Of a stretch of 25,865 nucleotides of DNA, positions 18,601 through 25,865 are shown in pieces (positions within the stretch are counted from its first letter, which is position 1; every line of letters starts with the position of its first letter). The position numbers and the translations under genes were made by a program. This stretch comes from a virus, in the IMG/VR virus record IMGVR_UViG_3300032271_000926, positions 1-25,865 of that record, one strand, 5' to 3'. The notes beneath the pieces are model-generated. The model worked only from the letters and a program-made list of their open reading frames with translations, was not told where the DNA came from and did not search any database.

Positions 18601-20655
18601 CATGGGGAGGAAGGACATGACAGTTTTAGCGACACCCATCGTCTGATCGAAGCCAGACTTGCCCTTTTGAGGCGCCTGCCCTGCCGTCTTGAGTTCCGGC
18701 GTCTTGCCCTGATCGTCAGGAATATTCAGCCCGTTGCTGACCTGCTGGCTGTATGGCATCGAGGCGTCTCCGCCTGCGGCCATGCGAGGGGCCAATTCAT
18801 CCAGTTTGTGATGGAAAATGTCGTTATCCCGAGTTGGGATTTTCCCATCCATTGGATGGGACTCAGCCGGAGGCGGGGCCTGAGTCGGGGCCTGAGTCGG
18901 GGCCGGGTCCGATCCACTCTTACCCTTGATGAGGTCACGACCAGCTTGGTAGGTGTCCATGCCGGACTTCACGGTGTCGGTGATCGACTTAGCCTGCTCG
19001 GCGGGGCTTGCGCCCTTCGACAGCCCGCCAGCCACGGCAAGTTGGTGCGACCCAGCACCCTGTGTCGGAATACCAATGCCGCCCACGCCTCCGGCAGCGC
19101 CAGCACCACCGCCAAGGCCAGTGAGGCCCGCAAACATCTGTGGGTACTGGCTCAGGAAGCCGTAGGATGGGTCGTAGCCGACATCAGGCATGCCGCCCAT
19201 AGCGAAGCCTTGCCCCGTATGCTCGGGCAGCACGCCGCCGCCCATGCTGGAATAGCCTCCCCCGGCTAGGCCCATGCGGTCCTTAAGCTGCTCGTCGTAG
19301 GGGTGAAGCAGATCCTGCATCTCGCTAGAGACATCTTGCCGCATGGCGGGGGACATTGCTGAGTAATACTGACTAAGATTGGGCGTAGCGCCGCCTGCCG
19401 CAAAGTGGCCGCGATCAGCCGCGTGATCGGTCGCCTTGTCGTAATCGACTGTCTTGATCCCGCCAGCGAGGCCTACTGCGTGCGGGTGGTGGTGCTCAAC
19501 CTCTTGCGCGATCAGACCAATCTGCGTCTGGGGGTCACCCTTGTAGTTGTAGCGGTAGATATGCTGGCCATCGTAGGTCTTGCCGACCTTCTCAATGTTC
19601 TCTTTGACGCGGGCGTCCGAGAAGAAGCCGCCCGGTTGCGAGGTCGTCGTGGTGGAGCCCGAGTTGGCGCCAGTACCTTCGGCGATGTTTGCGAGGAACT
19701 GTGCAGTTTGGAATGGATAGGACTGCTTCTGTAGGAATTGGTTATACTGGGCAGTGTCGAGGGCCTGATTGGTTGCCTGCTCGGTCTGACCGGCTGCCAG
19801 CTGCGCCTGAGCGCCCTGAAGGGAAGCGGCCTGCGCCCCCGCACCAAGGCCAGCCATGCCCTGCGAGGTCTGGTAGCCCATGCCGTAGATATCTTTGCCA
19901 AGGCCAGCCAACTGGCTTCCTTCGCCCATCTGCTGCGTATAGCCCTGCTGGCCAAGGGCAGCCATGCGATCGGCGGTGCTTTGCATCGCGGCACGGTTGG
20001 CCTGATCTGCGGAAAGGTTGACGCCCTGCTGCTGCTGCGCAGTCCCCAGAGCCTGATTATAGCCCTGATTGAGGATCCCACTAAAGATATTGGCATTGGC
20101 AAGCTGCTGCTGCTGAGCAAGGTTCGCGGCGGCAATGCCCGCACGGTCCCCGCCAAAGCCGCCGGAGCGAATAGCGTTGCCGGTCTGTCCCGCCATGGCC
20201 TGCTGGTTCATCTGGTTCTGGAGGGCGGCGGTGCCCTGCAAGACCGTGCCCAGATAGGGACTCATGTACTTGTTGACGTCGAGGCCTTGGGCATTGACTG
20301 GGCCTGCGCCAGCTTGTGCATAGCCTGTGGCTGCGCCAAGGTACTGCTGCCCCTGTTGACCAGCGCCAACCGTAAAATCTGTCGCGCCCTGATAGTAAGG
20401 CTGCGCCGATGCCTGCGCATTTTGCAGGTAGTTTGTGGCCTGCTGGAAATAGGGCTGGGCCTGATTGGCTGCGGCATTTGTGCCAGCAATACCCGCCTGC
20501 TGCGTCGAAGTGAGCGGAGCAACAAACTGACCGCTATACTCCTTGAAGGGGGTGTTAGCCGCCTTCTCGGCGCGGGCATTGACCGCGTTGTACCGAGCAA
20601 GGACCTCGGGCGGGATGGTAACCTGTTGGGTAGAAGTAGAGGTTTTTTTACCCAT
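15685..20655 (-). CDS. Giant internal virion protein: two internal S74 chaperone/protease modules and a lytic transglycosylase
   Basis: A 1656-residue virion protein. Residues 1-330 are Gln/Ala-rich (FVAPLTSTQQAGIAGTNAAA; NKYMSPYLGTVLQG; FGGDRAGIAAANLAQQQQLA), a layout seen in phage ejection proteins. Two S74-type intramolecular chaperone modules start at S346 (SDARVKENIE) and S689 (SDARVKDNIR); each has Ser and Lys five residues apart, then YNYKGD and IGLIAQEVEHHHPHAVG. Residues ~845-990 form a lytic transglycosylase: IRGGEGLSKNPRSSALGPYQ (E854 probable catalytic) and NVYLAHFLGTHGALSVL. PDDLQN-type repeats (1017-1041) and a long C-terminal region of ~600 residues follow. The enzyme would open peptidoglycan during DNA ejection. 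S74 modules usually end proteins and cut before the Ser; here they are internal. Confidence 0.85.
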   Translation of the reverse strand: MGKKTSTSTQQVTIPPEVLARYNAVNARAEKAANTPFKEYSGQFVAPLTSTQQAGIAGTNAAANQAQPYFQQATNYLQNAQASAQPYYQGATDFTVGAGQQGQQYLGAATGYAQAGAGPVNAQGLDVNKYMSPYLGTVLQGTAALQNQMNQQAMAGQTGNAIRSGGFGGDRAGIAAANLAQQQQLANANIFSGILNQGYNQALGTAQQQQGVNLSADQANRAAMQSTADRMAALGQQGYTQQMGEGSQLAGLGKDIYGMGYQTSQGMAGLGAGAQAASLQGAQAQLAAGQTEQATNQALDTAQYNQFLQKQSYPFQTAQFLANIAEGTGANSGSTTTTSQPGGFFSDARVKENIEKVGKTYDGQHIYRYNYKGDPQTQIGLIAQEVEHHHPHAVGLAGGIKTVDYDKATDHAADRGHFAAGGATPNLSQYYSAMSPAMRQDVSSEMQDLLHPYDEQLKDRMGLAGGGYSSMGGGVLPEHTGQGFAMGGMPDVGYDPSYGFLSQYPQMFAGLTGLGGGAGAAGGVGGIGIPTQGAGSHQLAVAGGLSKGASPAEQAKSITDTVKSGMDTYQAGRDLIKGKSGSDPAPTQAPTQAPPPAESHPMDGKIPTRDNDIFHHKLDELAPRMAAGGDASMPYSQQVSNGLNIPDDQGKTPELKTAGQAPQKGKSGFDQTMGVAKTVMSFLPMLGLSDARVKDNIRPIGELFDGQKVYSYNYKGDHRTQIGLIAQEVEHHHPHAVGHQHGVKMVDYDAATDRAADRGHFAAGGQSDYLAKVMAKIKKISHPDQIYQDQAAGLAGGVPDTDMQPTPDQPADTPMGVGATPSGLAAATPPEDHPQSIGDTSGLGTIAKLIRGGEGLSKNPRSSALGPYQMLDKTFASYFRKAFPDRAAGMSDHDIAAIKHTPEGAGISDQLGPMYIADNAQALSKAGFKPDAGNVYLAHFLGTHGALSVLAANPNDPISAHVSPAVVEANPFLRGKSVAGTINWARNTMAKQEGRLGRASGGLAGRHGYVWGGPPRNPDDLQNPDDLQNPDDPQNPDDPQKSNYAPSGNVAVSEGLGAPLRGIDSMLDPQDENDLTRRRKGLVPGKAVTPPPMTPQADPRVVDKITTPDSAPYLSDQAAQQGLERLVPSGGKPEHHGLLNNIWNGGYFTDLRHGKTDAVLSLLSGLAAMGTAPTRSLGVALASGLGAGTQAYQQQREFELANRATGARETEVNARVLGQIMPAIQARFQPYARTDTNGQPIPSWIDQRTGRVLGAPEYSQAYSEAVQTAMAALNPGSGKVGGTGNPMANAILTAYAPPGGSSAPAAPAQGAPTPASALDTGVMKAAPTTQAAPAQTPEVPAKKPYVSPYAEAYDRPNRPTEAEEQAAGVLPEYSYYHQQHLAQTNPAYAAQATAQMQRIERGEVPQLTTSGQPVNLWRDFTGRDASHQASVNVNNAAKARFQEALANTPTEYQSTISYLNRIADISTRNDLQPNTQAFANAASAARSVPGLGQFFTPAAAQALSSAQSTADFTKALYASSDQIAKEIGVKLPPIPTGPMDTPAARFDAVTRAETAAYLKERFAANFNDHLKYPDFNNITKWQNDWARQNPYNVYHRHAVANTPIFKGMTARDLAPYKSELPHWKEGAAFSPGHAFIGPNGKIMVALPGGKFAEVKE
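17534..17605 (-). repeat. Four tandem 18-base repeats in the giant virion gene
   Basis: Four consecutive 18-base units (ttctgtggatcgtcaggg, with g or a at one position) occupy 17534-17605. They encode the six-residue unit NPDDLQ or NPDDPQ four times, between the transglycosylase domain and the C-terminal region. The first two units and the last two differ at a single base, so expansion looks recent. Probably a flexible acidic linker whose length may vary. Confidence 0.9.
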
Positions 20656-20681
20656 TAATCATCTCCACCCGAAGGCTATCG

Positions 20682-21182
20682 TCAGTCCTCGCTGGGCGAG
20701 TTACCGCCAGCTTCGCCCGTCTTGGCGCCGTACAGGAAAAATGCTCCCGCAGGTTCGCCGAATTGACGCTTGTATAGACGAATTTTCGCCTCAGTGCGAC
20801 TATTGCTCAATACACCAATAATGAGGGGAATTCCAAGGGCATCTGATACGCTTTTTGCGAACTCACAAAGCTTACGGGCACGCCCTACCTTGGCGGCTCG
20901 GTAGTCGGGGTGGATAAAGATCGCCCTCTCCTCCAGCACTGGGTCATGAGAGTACCACATCTTCCCCGTACTCAGCAAAATAGCGCCTTCAATGGGCCCG
21001 TCAGCCTTGCAAACAATGCCCACGATGCCGCTGTCTTTAGATAAGAGTGACCACATGTCGGTTGCCAGAAGGCCCGGATCGGGATTGACGAAGGCATTTT
21101 CCGCACAGCCCATCAGGGCTAAGTCCATCATCTCATCCATATCTTCGACAGAACCAATGCGTATAATTAGATCATCTTCCAT
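20682..21182 (-). CDS. GNAT-fold acetyltransferase-like protein
   Basis: A 166-residue protein with the GNAT layout. It has an N-terminal strand and helix (IRIGSVEDMDEMMDLAL), a central sheet (PIEGAILLSTGKMWYSHDP), then ERAIFIHPDYRAAKVGRARK, which resembles motif A where acetyl-CoA pyrophosphate binds, though the classical Q/R-x-x-G-x-G/A is degenerate here. A helix and strand (LCEFAKSVSDALGIPLIIGV) and KIRLYKRQFGEPAGAFFLYG close the fold. GNAT proteins between structural genes are common in phages; the substrate is unknown. AGGTGATGT lies directly upstream of the ATG. It sits between the 380-residue and the 1656-residue virion genes. Confidence 0.75.
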   Translation of the reverse strand: MEDDLIIRIGSVEDMDEMMDLALMGCAENAFVNPDPGLLATDMWSLLSKDSGIVGIVCKADGPIEGAILLSTGKMWYSHDPVLEERAIFIHPDYRAAKVGRARKLCEFAKSVSDALGIPLIIGVLSNSRTEAKIRLYKRQFGEPAGAFFLYGAKTGEAGGNSPSED

Positions 21183-21195
21183 ACATCACCTACAA

Positions 21196-22338
21196 TTAAT
21201 CTCTTTTGGGTCCCGGGAGTTTTTGCAGCGTTTTGATTGTCTCCTTACGCATGCGTTTGACGAATTCGTCAAGGGCGCGGTGCCCCGCCTCCATATCTCC
21301 GCCGCCAAGAGACATTACCTCCTCGGGGGAAACGACATGCTCGCCGCCAGCGGCGACGATGGGGACTGTGGCCGTGCCGCCCTCGGCCTTGCCGGGAAGG
21401 GGTTCGTTGTAGGGACTGGGGCTTTGGCCGTAGGGCTCCTGCTTGCCACCATAAGGTGAGCCACCGAAGATCCGGCGCATGACGCGGAAGCCTGCCAAGG
21501 TGTTGCCCTCACCGGCTGCCGAGACGATGTCTGCGGGAATGACGTAGGACCCTGAGGGAACATGCATAGGGAGGTGATCAGTGCGACCGGCAACGCTACT
21601 GGTGATTGGACCTGTATGGACCGATTCCGTTAAGGCGCCGCCGTCAGCCTTGGCGATCCGACCTCCATTGCGCTTTACTGACCGCAGCCCTCCCATGGGC
21701 ACAAAGCCTTCATGGTTCTCAGGGCCCGCGTTAACGCGAGTTGCCTCAAAAAAGTCACTTTGGGGATCGCCACGCTCCACATTGTAGCCGTACCCACCTT
21801 TTTGGTCAGCCCAATGGCCTTTGACTTCAAACGGAGGCAGATCATTTTTGCGGCTGTGCGGGGTAGAAAAGCGCGTCCCCACCTCAAAAGGCAAAAGCCC
21901 TTGGTCGCGGATTGCCCTTGTCCGCTCCATCATCTCTTTAATACGGCCAGTCATTTTGCCTTTGAAATCTTTGTGGAACTCCAGAAGCTTTTGATGCTCC
22001 CGCAGGGCGGGAATGTTATCAGTTGGAATGTCCAGACGCTTGGCTGATTTAATAAGGTCGGCGCCGCCGTCAGCCTTGGCGGTGCGAGCGGAATTCTCAA
22101 ATGCCTGCTCCGTCGGGGCACCCTTACTTCCCGGCTTGCGCATATGCTCCTTTGAGCCGTGGGCGATCCGCTCCTGCTTGGCGTGAATGTTAGCGTAAAG
22201 GCCACCGCCTTCGGCCCTGCTCTTGCGGGCAATATTCAGGGCTGCGGCAACCGCTTGGTTCTGAGGGTGACCCGTCTTGACCATTTCAGAGATGTTTTTG
22301 CCGATGGTTTTTTGGGACTTACCCTTTGTCAGCGGCAT
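21196..22338 (-). CDS. Structural protein with repeated double-glycine motifs, 380 residues
   Basis: Starts [20 protein letters not shown]; the first ~42 residues (continuing with [18 protein letters not shown]) match a short Lys/Gln/Ala module that I know from the N-termini of many phage proteins. The rest is Gly- and Lys-rich, with recurrent double-Gly sites: [30 protein letters not shown] and VAAGGEHV. Two segments stand out: [20 protein letters not shown] and [20 protein letters not shown]. The latter also occurs in phage structural proteins. AAGGGGG lies 5 bases before the ATG. The position suggests a virion or assembly protein. No enzyme motif was seen. Confidence 0.65.
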   Translation of the reverse strand: MPLTKGKSQKTIGKNISEMVKTGHPQNQAVAAALNIARKSRAEGGGLYANIHAKQERIAHGSKEHMRKPGSKGAPTEQAFENSARTAKADGGADLIKSAKRLDIPTDNIPALREHQKLLEFHKDFKGKMTGRIKEMMERTRAIRDQGLLPFEVGTRFSTPHSRKNDLPPFEVKGHWADQKGGYGYNVERGDPQSDFFEATRVNAGPENHEGFVPMGGLRSVKRNGGRIAKADGGALTESVHTGPITSSVAGRTDHLPMHVPSGSYVIPADIVSAAGEGNTLAGFRVMRRIFGGSPYGGKQEPYGQSPSPYNEPLPGKAEGGTATVPIVAAGGEHVVSPEEVMSLGGGDMEAGHRALDEFVKRMRKETIKTLQKLPGPKRD

Positions 22339-22380
22339 ATAAACCCCCTTACGACATTCGTTGCAACTTTGCGGGCAATA

Positions 22381-22644
22381 CTACACATCCTGCGCACCGG
22401 CAAACTCATCACGCGTCTTCGCCACGGCGTAGATAGCCTCCCGGTCCATGCCGGGAGCATACTGCTCTCCCAGAATTTCAAACGCACGGATTGCCAGAGG
22501 TGTGTCCGTGTCTGCGGGGTCTGTATGGGCGAAGCCGTGCATAACTGCTACGCTATTGACGCCAAAGGTGTCGTGGTACTCGCCCAGCCGCCAGTAGGTG
22601 GCCGGGATGCCGAATTCCGTGGGGATACTGATAGATAGTGCCAT
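22381..22644 (-). CDS. Conserved 87-residue phage protein next to the fibre genes
   Basis: I start at the ATG at 22644 (MALSISIPTEFGIPATYWRL) because GAGG lies 6 bases upstream; the frame is open for four more codons. The sequence looks strand-rich and compact: a first strand with G-x-x-A-x-Y-W, then VAVMHGFAHTDPADTDTP, and a helical end with REAIYAVAKTRDEF. I recognise the A-L-x-I ... G-x-P-A-x-Y-W start from small phage proteins placed among tail or fibre genes. It may be a fibre or baseplate accessory protein. It lies between two structural genes with short spacers. Confidence 0.65.
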   Translation of the reverse strand: MALSISIPTEFGIPATYWRLGEYHDTFGVNSVAVMHGFAHTDPADTDTPLAIRAFEILGEQYAPGMDREAIYAVAKTRDEFAGAQDV

Positions 22645-22652
22645 GGCTTGCC

Positions 22653-24212
22653 TCACATCATGAGAAGGGAAAAAAATTGGCTGGTGCTGGAGGCGGGAGC
22701 GGTAAACACGATCCCGGTGTTGCCGCCGCCGTCTACGTTGCCATCACTGGTGTAGGCGAGCAAGGTGCCGTTAGTCACGGTAACATCGGTAAAGGTGTTG
22801 TTGTAGACGCGGCGTGTAAACCCGCCTAGATCAAGAATGCAGGGGGTTCCCGATACCGTGCTTTGGAAATTAGTGTTACCAAGCGTAAAATTAGAGGCAA
22901 ACAACGTCTGGCCGTAAGTAAGTGTAATCGTCGTACCGGTTGTTGTAGCCTGAAGATCGGCAAGAGACGTATTACCGCCGCCTACTCCGATAATGTTTAG
23001 CTGGCCTGAACCGGCTTGAACCAGCGTGAGATTGGCAGCACCGGCACCGTTAAAGGTCTTGCCGGAACCACCGGAGGTCATTCTTACGGTTGTGGCGTCA
23101 GCAAAATTGTTGGTGGCACTACTATTTGCAAAAGATGTACCAGTGCCAGTTACGGTAAGCGTACCGCCACTCTGTTTCCAACCGTTGGTTCCACTAATGG
23201 AAATGCGGTCGCAAGTCACGGCAAAGCCAGCTTGGTCCAATTGTCCGCTAGTTTGTGTGATACCCGCCGTGTTTGTCTGTGTTAACGCGGCTTGCAGTGT
23301 CAGCGTACCCGCACCGGTATGGCTTACGCCCCAAGGTAGACTGCCGTTTGGCTTAAATGTTTGTGCAGACGCGCTTCCGAAGCCAAGGGTTCCGGTGCCG
23401 CCATAAGAGCCACTGAAGGTGGATAGGTCAAGGTTACCGGAGCGCAATGAGAGCGTGCCGCTGGTTGCGAATGTGCCTGTAAAGCCAGACACGCTGAGAG
23501 TGCCTGCGTACCCCGTCAGCGTCATCGTCGCAAGCGAGCCGGTGAGCGTCAGATTAAACGGGTTCGTGCCCGTGCTGGCGGTGATGGCAATGGCCGTCGT
23601 CGCGTTGACGGTGACGTTTGGGGTGCCGGTAAGCGTGATTGCGTTCTGAACATCAAGGGCGCTACCAGCGGCGGTCGCGTTGACCTGTATGTTACCGCCG
23701 CCCGTAAAATCCAATGTTCGAGTAGAGGTGGTGCCATCAAGGAAGGACGCGCAAGTCAGCGTATTCGCGCCAAGCGCCAGTGTGCCACCGGCCAGTGTCA
23801 CCGCCTTGGTCGTCGTGCCGCTTGAGCCCAGCGTGACGGTCGTACCAGTGCCGCCCAATGTGAGCGGGGAAGTGATTGTCTTGCCGTTGAGGTTAACCGA
23901 GGAGGTTGAGTTGAGGTTAACCGTGAACGTGCCGGTCCACGTACCTGCGCTAAAGGTTAGGCCGCCTGTGCCAAGAGTAAGGGTGGTTGCGCCCGCAAGC
24001 GTTGTATTGGCGCTGGTAAGCTGAAGACCTTGGATTGTGGCTGCCGCGCCTGTGGCGCGTGTGATCGTGCCTACACCGGGCACACCGTCGAGGACTGCAA
24101 CGTCAGCCGTGCCGGGAGCTGTGGCTCCGCCTGCTCCGCCTGAAGTCGCTGACCAGTTGGCGGTGGAACTATTCCAGCTATAGGTAGCAAGAGCGGGATA
24201 CCTATTTGCCAC
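22653..24212 (-). CDS. Strand-rich, autotransporter-like repeat protein (probable fibre, spike or decoration protein), 519 residues
   Basis: Starts at GTG (24212) with a perfect AGGAGG 5 bases upstream, inside the end of the fibre gene. The N-terminus (YSWNSSTANWSATSGGAGG, then PGTADVAVLDG) resembles the start of autotransporter-associated beta-repeat proteins. The rest is extremely rich in Thr, Gly, Ser, Leu and Asn in short strand-like repeats (TTLAGATTLTLGTGGLTFSA; TMTLTGYAGTLSVSGFTGTF; GGTLTVTGTGTSFAN), which suggests a beta-solenoid. The C-terminus ends in QFFSLLMM. No hydrolase motif was seen, so a passive adhesin or capsid-surface role is more likely than depolymerase activity. Confidence 0.7.
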   Translation of the reverse strand: MANRYPALATYSWNSSTANWSATSGGAGGATAPGTADVAVLDGVPGVGTITRATGAAATIQGLQLTSANTTLAGATTLTLGTGGLTFSAGTWTGTFTVNLNSTSSVNLNGKTITSPLTLGGTGTTVTLGSSGTTTKAVTLAGGTLALGANTLTCASFLDGTTSTRTLDFTGGGNIQVNATAAGSALDVQNAITLTGTPNVTVNATTAIAITASTGTNPFNLTLTGSLATMTLTGYAGTLSVSGFTGTFATSGTLSLRSGNLDLSTFSGSYGGTGTLGFGSASAQTFKPNGSLPWGVSHTGAGTLTLQAALTQTNTAGITQTSGQLDQAGFAVTCDRISISGTNGWKQSGGTLTVTGTGTSFANSSATNNFADATTVRMTSGGSGKTFNGAGAANLTLVQAGSGQLNIIGVGGGNTSLADLQATTTGTTITLTYGQTLFASNFTLGNTNFQSTVSGTPCILDLGGFTRRVYNNTFTDVTVTNGTLLAYTSDGNVDGGGNTGIVFTAPASSTSQFFSLLMM

Positions 24213-25865
24213 TTACGCCTCCTGCGCCACGGCGATGACATCCCACTTGGTGTCGGTGGAGTTGTATTTGCAGCCCACGTATGTGGTCTTGCTAGCTACA
24301 GTTGTGGTGGGCAGTGTCGTGCCGACGATCCGGTAGATCGCGTTCCACGTAAAGGTTGCCACAACGCCGCTATCCTTGAACCGCAGGATCAGAACCTGAC
24401 CATCTGCGGGGGTGCCGCTGGGTGCCGCAATAACATATATACCCGTAAGGGCGGTATAGTTGAATTGGTTAGCTGTGTCTGCCGCAGGCGTAAGGGTGCC
24501 AGCGGCGGGAGAGGCAGTGACACTGAGCGGCTTGATAGACCCGTTAATCGTGACAACGCCCGCAGCGGCAGTCGATCCGATATTGATGGTCGTGGTCGAG
24601 CCGCTCACACCGCCAGTGCCTAGGTTGACGGTCTTGACAAAAGTCGATGCGGTTGCTCCGCCACCAAAAGTGAAAGTCTGCGTGTTTGTAGAGAGACCTA
24701 TGGAAGCGTTTGTAAGAACAGTAAGGGTTGAGGTTGAGGTTGTACCGGCAGAGGAAATGCTGTCTGCACCCAATGCGTAAGTCGTTGTACCTGAAACACC
24801 GGAATTGCGAACTGGATTTTGAAAATATGTTCCGTAAAGAGTTGTAACGGTAATAGCGTTTGTTGCAGCATATGTTTGCGGGGCCATCAAATTCATATAT
24901 GCGGTTGCAACAGTACCAGCCGCAGCAGTAGTGTTGTCCGTAAACGTGGCCGCAGACTGAACTAGGCCCACACCACCAGTGGACCACGCCGCCACAGTGG
25001 CCCCAATAGGGGCGAGTGTTATGCGCCCGTTAACGGTGGTGGTTTGCGTTGCGCCACTGATGGCGGAGCCGATGGCGATAGCCGTGGTCGATCCGCTAAG
25101 TCCAGCCGTGCCGATGTTGATCGTTTTGGTTGAGCCTGAGGCAGTCGCGCCCGCTTGGATATTGGTGGTCTGGCTGACTGTGGAGCGGCCCAAGGTGATG
25201 GTGCCGGTGCCAGAAATGCTGCCCACGGTGACAAGGCCGGTGGACTGGCTACTAGAAATTAGAGAGTCAGCAGAACCGCCCGGTGCAGTAAAATTAGTGT
25301 TGTTGGCAACATACAGCCCTTCTGCATAGATAGCATAGGCATTAGTCACTGAAACGTTCGTCGATGCTATCGGAACGTTAAAATAGTTTCCGTAAAGGTT
25401 ACTAACAGTTACGTTCGCATTTGTCGCCGCATAAGCCGCTGTGCCAAATAAATTCATAATAGCGATGGTAATAGTACCAGCCGCAGCGGTGCTGTTGTCG
25501 GTGTAAGTAGTCACAGCCTGCCTGAAGCCAATACCAGCCGTACCCCAAGCCGCCGCCGACAAGTTGATGCCGCCGAATGTGGTCGTGCCCGTTATCGTCG
25601 GGCTCGCGGATAGCACCACGGATGTTCCGCTACCCGTCGTGGAGTAGCTAGTGCCCCACGCGGATCCGGTGGAGTTTGCGATACCTGCTCCGGGGTACAC
25701 GGTAGGCCCCGTAGGCCCTGTAGGCCCTGCGACAGACGAAGCCGCGCCCGTAGGCCCTGTAGGCCCTGCGACAGACGAAGCTGCGCCCGTAGGCCCTGTA
25801 GGCCCTGTAGGCCCTGCGACAGACGAAGCTGCGCCCGTAGGCCCTGTAGGCCCTGTAGGCCCTGC
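24213..25865 (-). CDS. Collagen-containing tail fibre protein (5' end beyond window)
   Basis: The frame is open to the right edge, so the GTG at 25700 is internal and at least 550 residues are visible. The first visible part is collagen-like: runs of Gly-Pro-Thr triplets separated by GAASSVA. Next come two related domains (AWGTAGIGFRQAVTTYTDNS and AWSTGGVGLVQSAATFTDNT, each followed by TAAAGT and YAATNA). They alternate with shaft repeats such as KTINIGTAGLSGSTTAIAIG. The last ~100 residues (AADTANQFNYTALTGIYVIA; GQVLILRFKDSGVVATFTWN; TTYVGCKYNSTDTKWDVIAV) form a C-terminal domain common in phage fibres. It is expected to be trimeric and to project from the virion for adsorption. Confidence 0.85.
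   Translation of the reverse strand, partial: AGPTGPTGPTGAASSVAGPTGPTGPTGAASSVAGPTGPTGAASSVAGPTGPTGPTVYPGAGIANSTGSAWGTSYSTTGSGTSVVLSASPTITGTTTFGGINLSAAAWGTAGIGFRQAVTTYTDNSTAAAGTITIAIMNLFGTAAYAATNANVTVSNLYGNYFNVPIASTNVSVTNAYAIYAEGLYVANNTNFTAPGGSADSLISSSQSTGLVTVGSISGTGTITLGRSTVSQTTNIQAGATASGSTKTINIGTAGLSGSTTAIAIGSAISGATQTTTVNGRITLAPIGATVAAWSTGGVGLVQSAATFTDNTTAAAGTVATAYMNLMAPQTYAATNAITVTTLYGTYFQNPVRNSGVSGTTTYALGADSISSAGTTSTSTLTVLTNASIGLSTNTQTFTFGGGATASTFVKTVNLGTGGVSGSTTTINIGSTAAAGVVTINGSIKPLSVTASPAAGTLTPAADTANQFNYTALTGIYVIAAPSGTPADGQVLILRFKDSGVVATFTWNAIYRIVGTTLPTTTVASKTTYVGCKYNSTDTKWDVIAVAQEA
25700..25865 (-). repeat. Collagen-like Gly-Pro-Thr repeat tract at the right edge
   Basis: Nine-base steps (aggccctgt/c) encode Gly-Pro-Thr runs, and a longer unit containing acagacgaagc and gcgcccgtaggccctg recurs at least three times before the window ends. 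The longer units differ in having one or two extra GPT triplets and one silent c/t change. The tract continues beyond the window. Confidence 0.9.

Noticed and set aside
16420-20658. Long plus-strand frames of 246, 322 and 306 residues
   Set aside because: All lie antisense to the 1656-residue virion gene, whose frame has clear domains. The antisense products are Arg/Leu-rich shadows without motifs.
24544-24987. Minus-strand 147-residue Cys/Tyr/Arg-rich frame
   Set aside because: Out-of-frame shadow of the collagen-containing fibre gene. The Cys and Tyr richness comes from shifted GGT/GCA-type codons, not from a zinc protein.
25700-25865. Spaced repeats that could look like a CRISPR array
   Set aside because: Units are in frame with the fibre gene and encode Gly-Pro-Thr collagen triplets. 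Spacers are not unique sequences.

Overview
The window is about 25.9 kb of a tailed double-stranded DNA phage (or prophage). It contains replication and recombination genes, a lysis cassette, very large virion proteins and several fibre-like proteins, with almost no non-coding DNA. No terminase, portal, major capsid, integrase, RNA polymerase, tRNA or CRISPR array was seen, so this is part of a larger genome. A GapR/DUF2312 protein, a family typical of Alphaproteobacteria, together with the high GC content suggests an alphaproteobacterial host. A large transglycosylase-bearing internal protein and the lack of a tape measure in this stretch fit a short-tailed, podovirus-like virion. Both statements are inferences.

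Layout. Positions 1-450 (+) hold the end of a probable metallophosphoesterase and a coupled 37-residue gene. Positions 455-9051 (-) form one long, tightly overlapping early operon. It is transcribed from 9051 leftwards: DNA-metabolism genes first (paralog B of a small family, GapR-like protein, RuvC-like resolvase, PrimPol-helicase, DnaA domain IV-like protein, DUF3310 protein), then about 15 small unknown genes, many joined by ATGA or TAATG overlaps. Positions 9052-9218 are the only clear divergent control region. It carries three copies of a GCCTGATTARGG-like motif and a TTGACA box. Positions 9219-11299 (+) hold a PD-(D/E)XK nuclease, a probable ssDNA-binding protein with an acidic tail, a hairpin, and two small genes.

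Positions 11255-25865 (-) are the late region, read from the right edge leftwards: collagen-like tail fibre (5' end beyond the window), a strand-rich repeat protein, an 87-residue protein, a 380-residue structural protein, a GNAT-type protein, a 1656-residue internal virion protein, a 607-residue Pro/Ala-rich virion protein, a second tail fibre, a membrane-anchored protein, endolysin, holin, and a nested spanin-like pair.

How it works together. The PrimPol-helicase, DnaA-like protein, resolvase, nuclease and SSB-like protein form a self-contained replication and recombination set, with GapR-like and DnaA-like proteins as plausible contacts with host chromosome biology. The late block supplies adsorption fibres, an ejection apparatus that can cut peptidoglycan, and lysis. 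The most unusual feature is the 1656-residue protein: it has two internal copies of a peptidase S74 (intramolecular chaperone) module upstream of a lytic transglycosylase domain, which suggests a self-cleaving virion polyprotein. All function calls come from reading motifs by eye; no database search was run.
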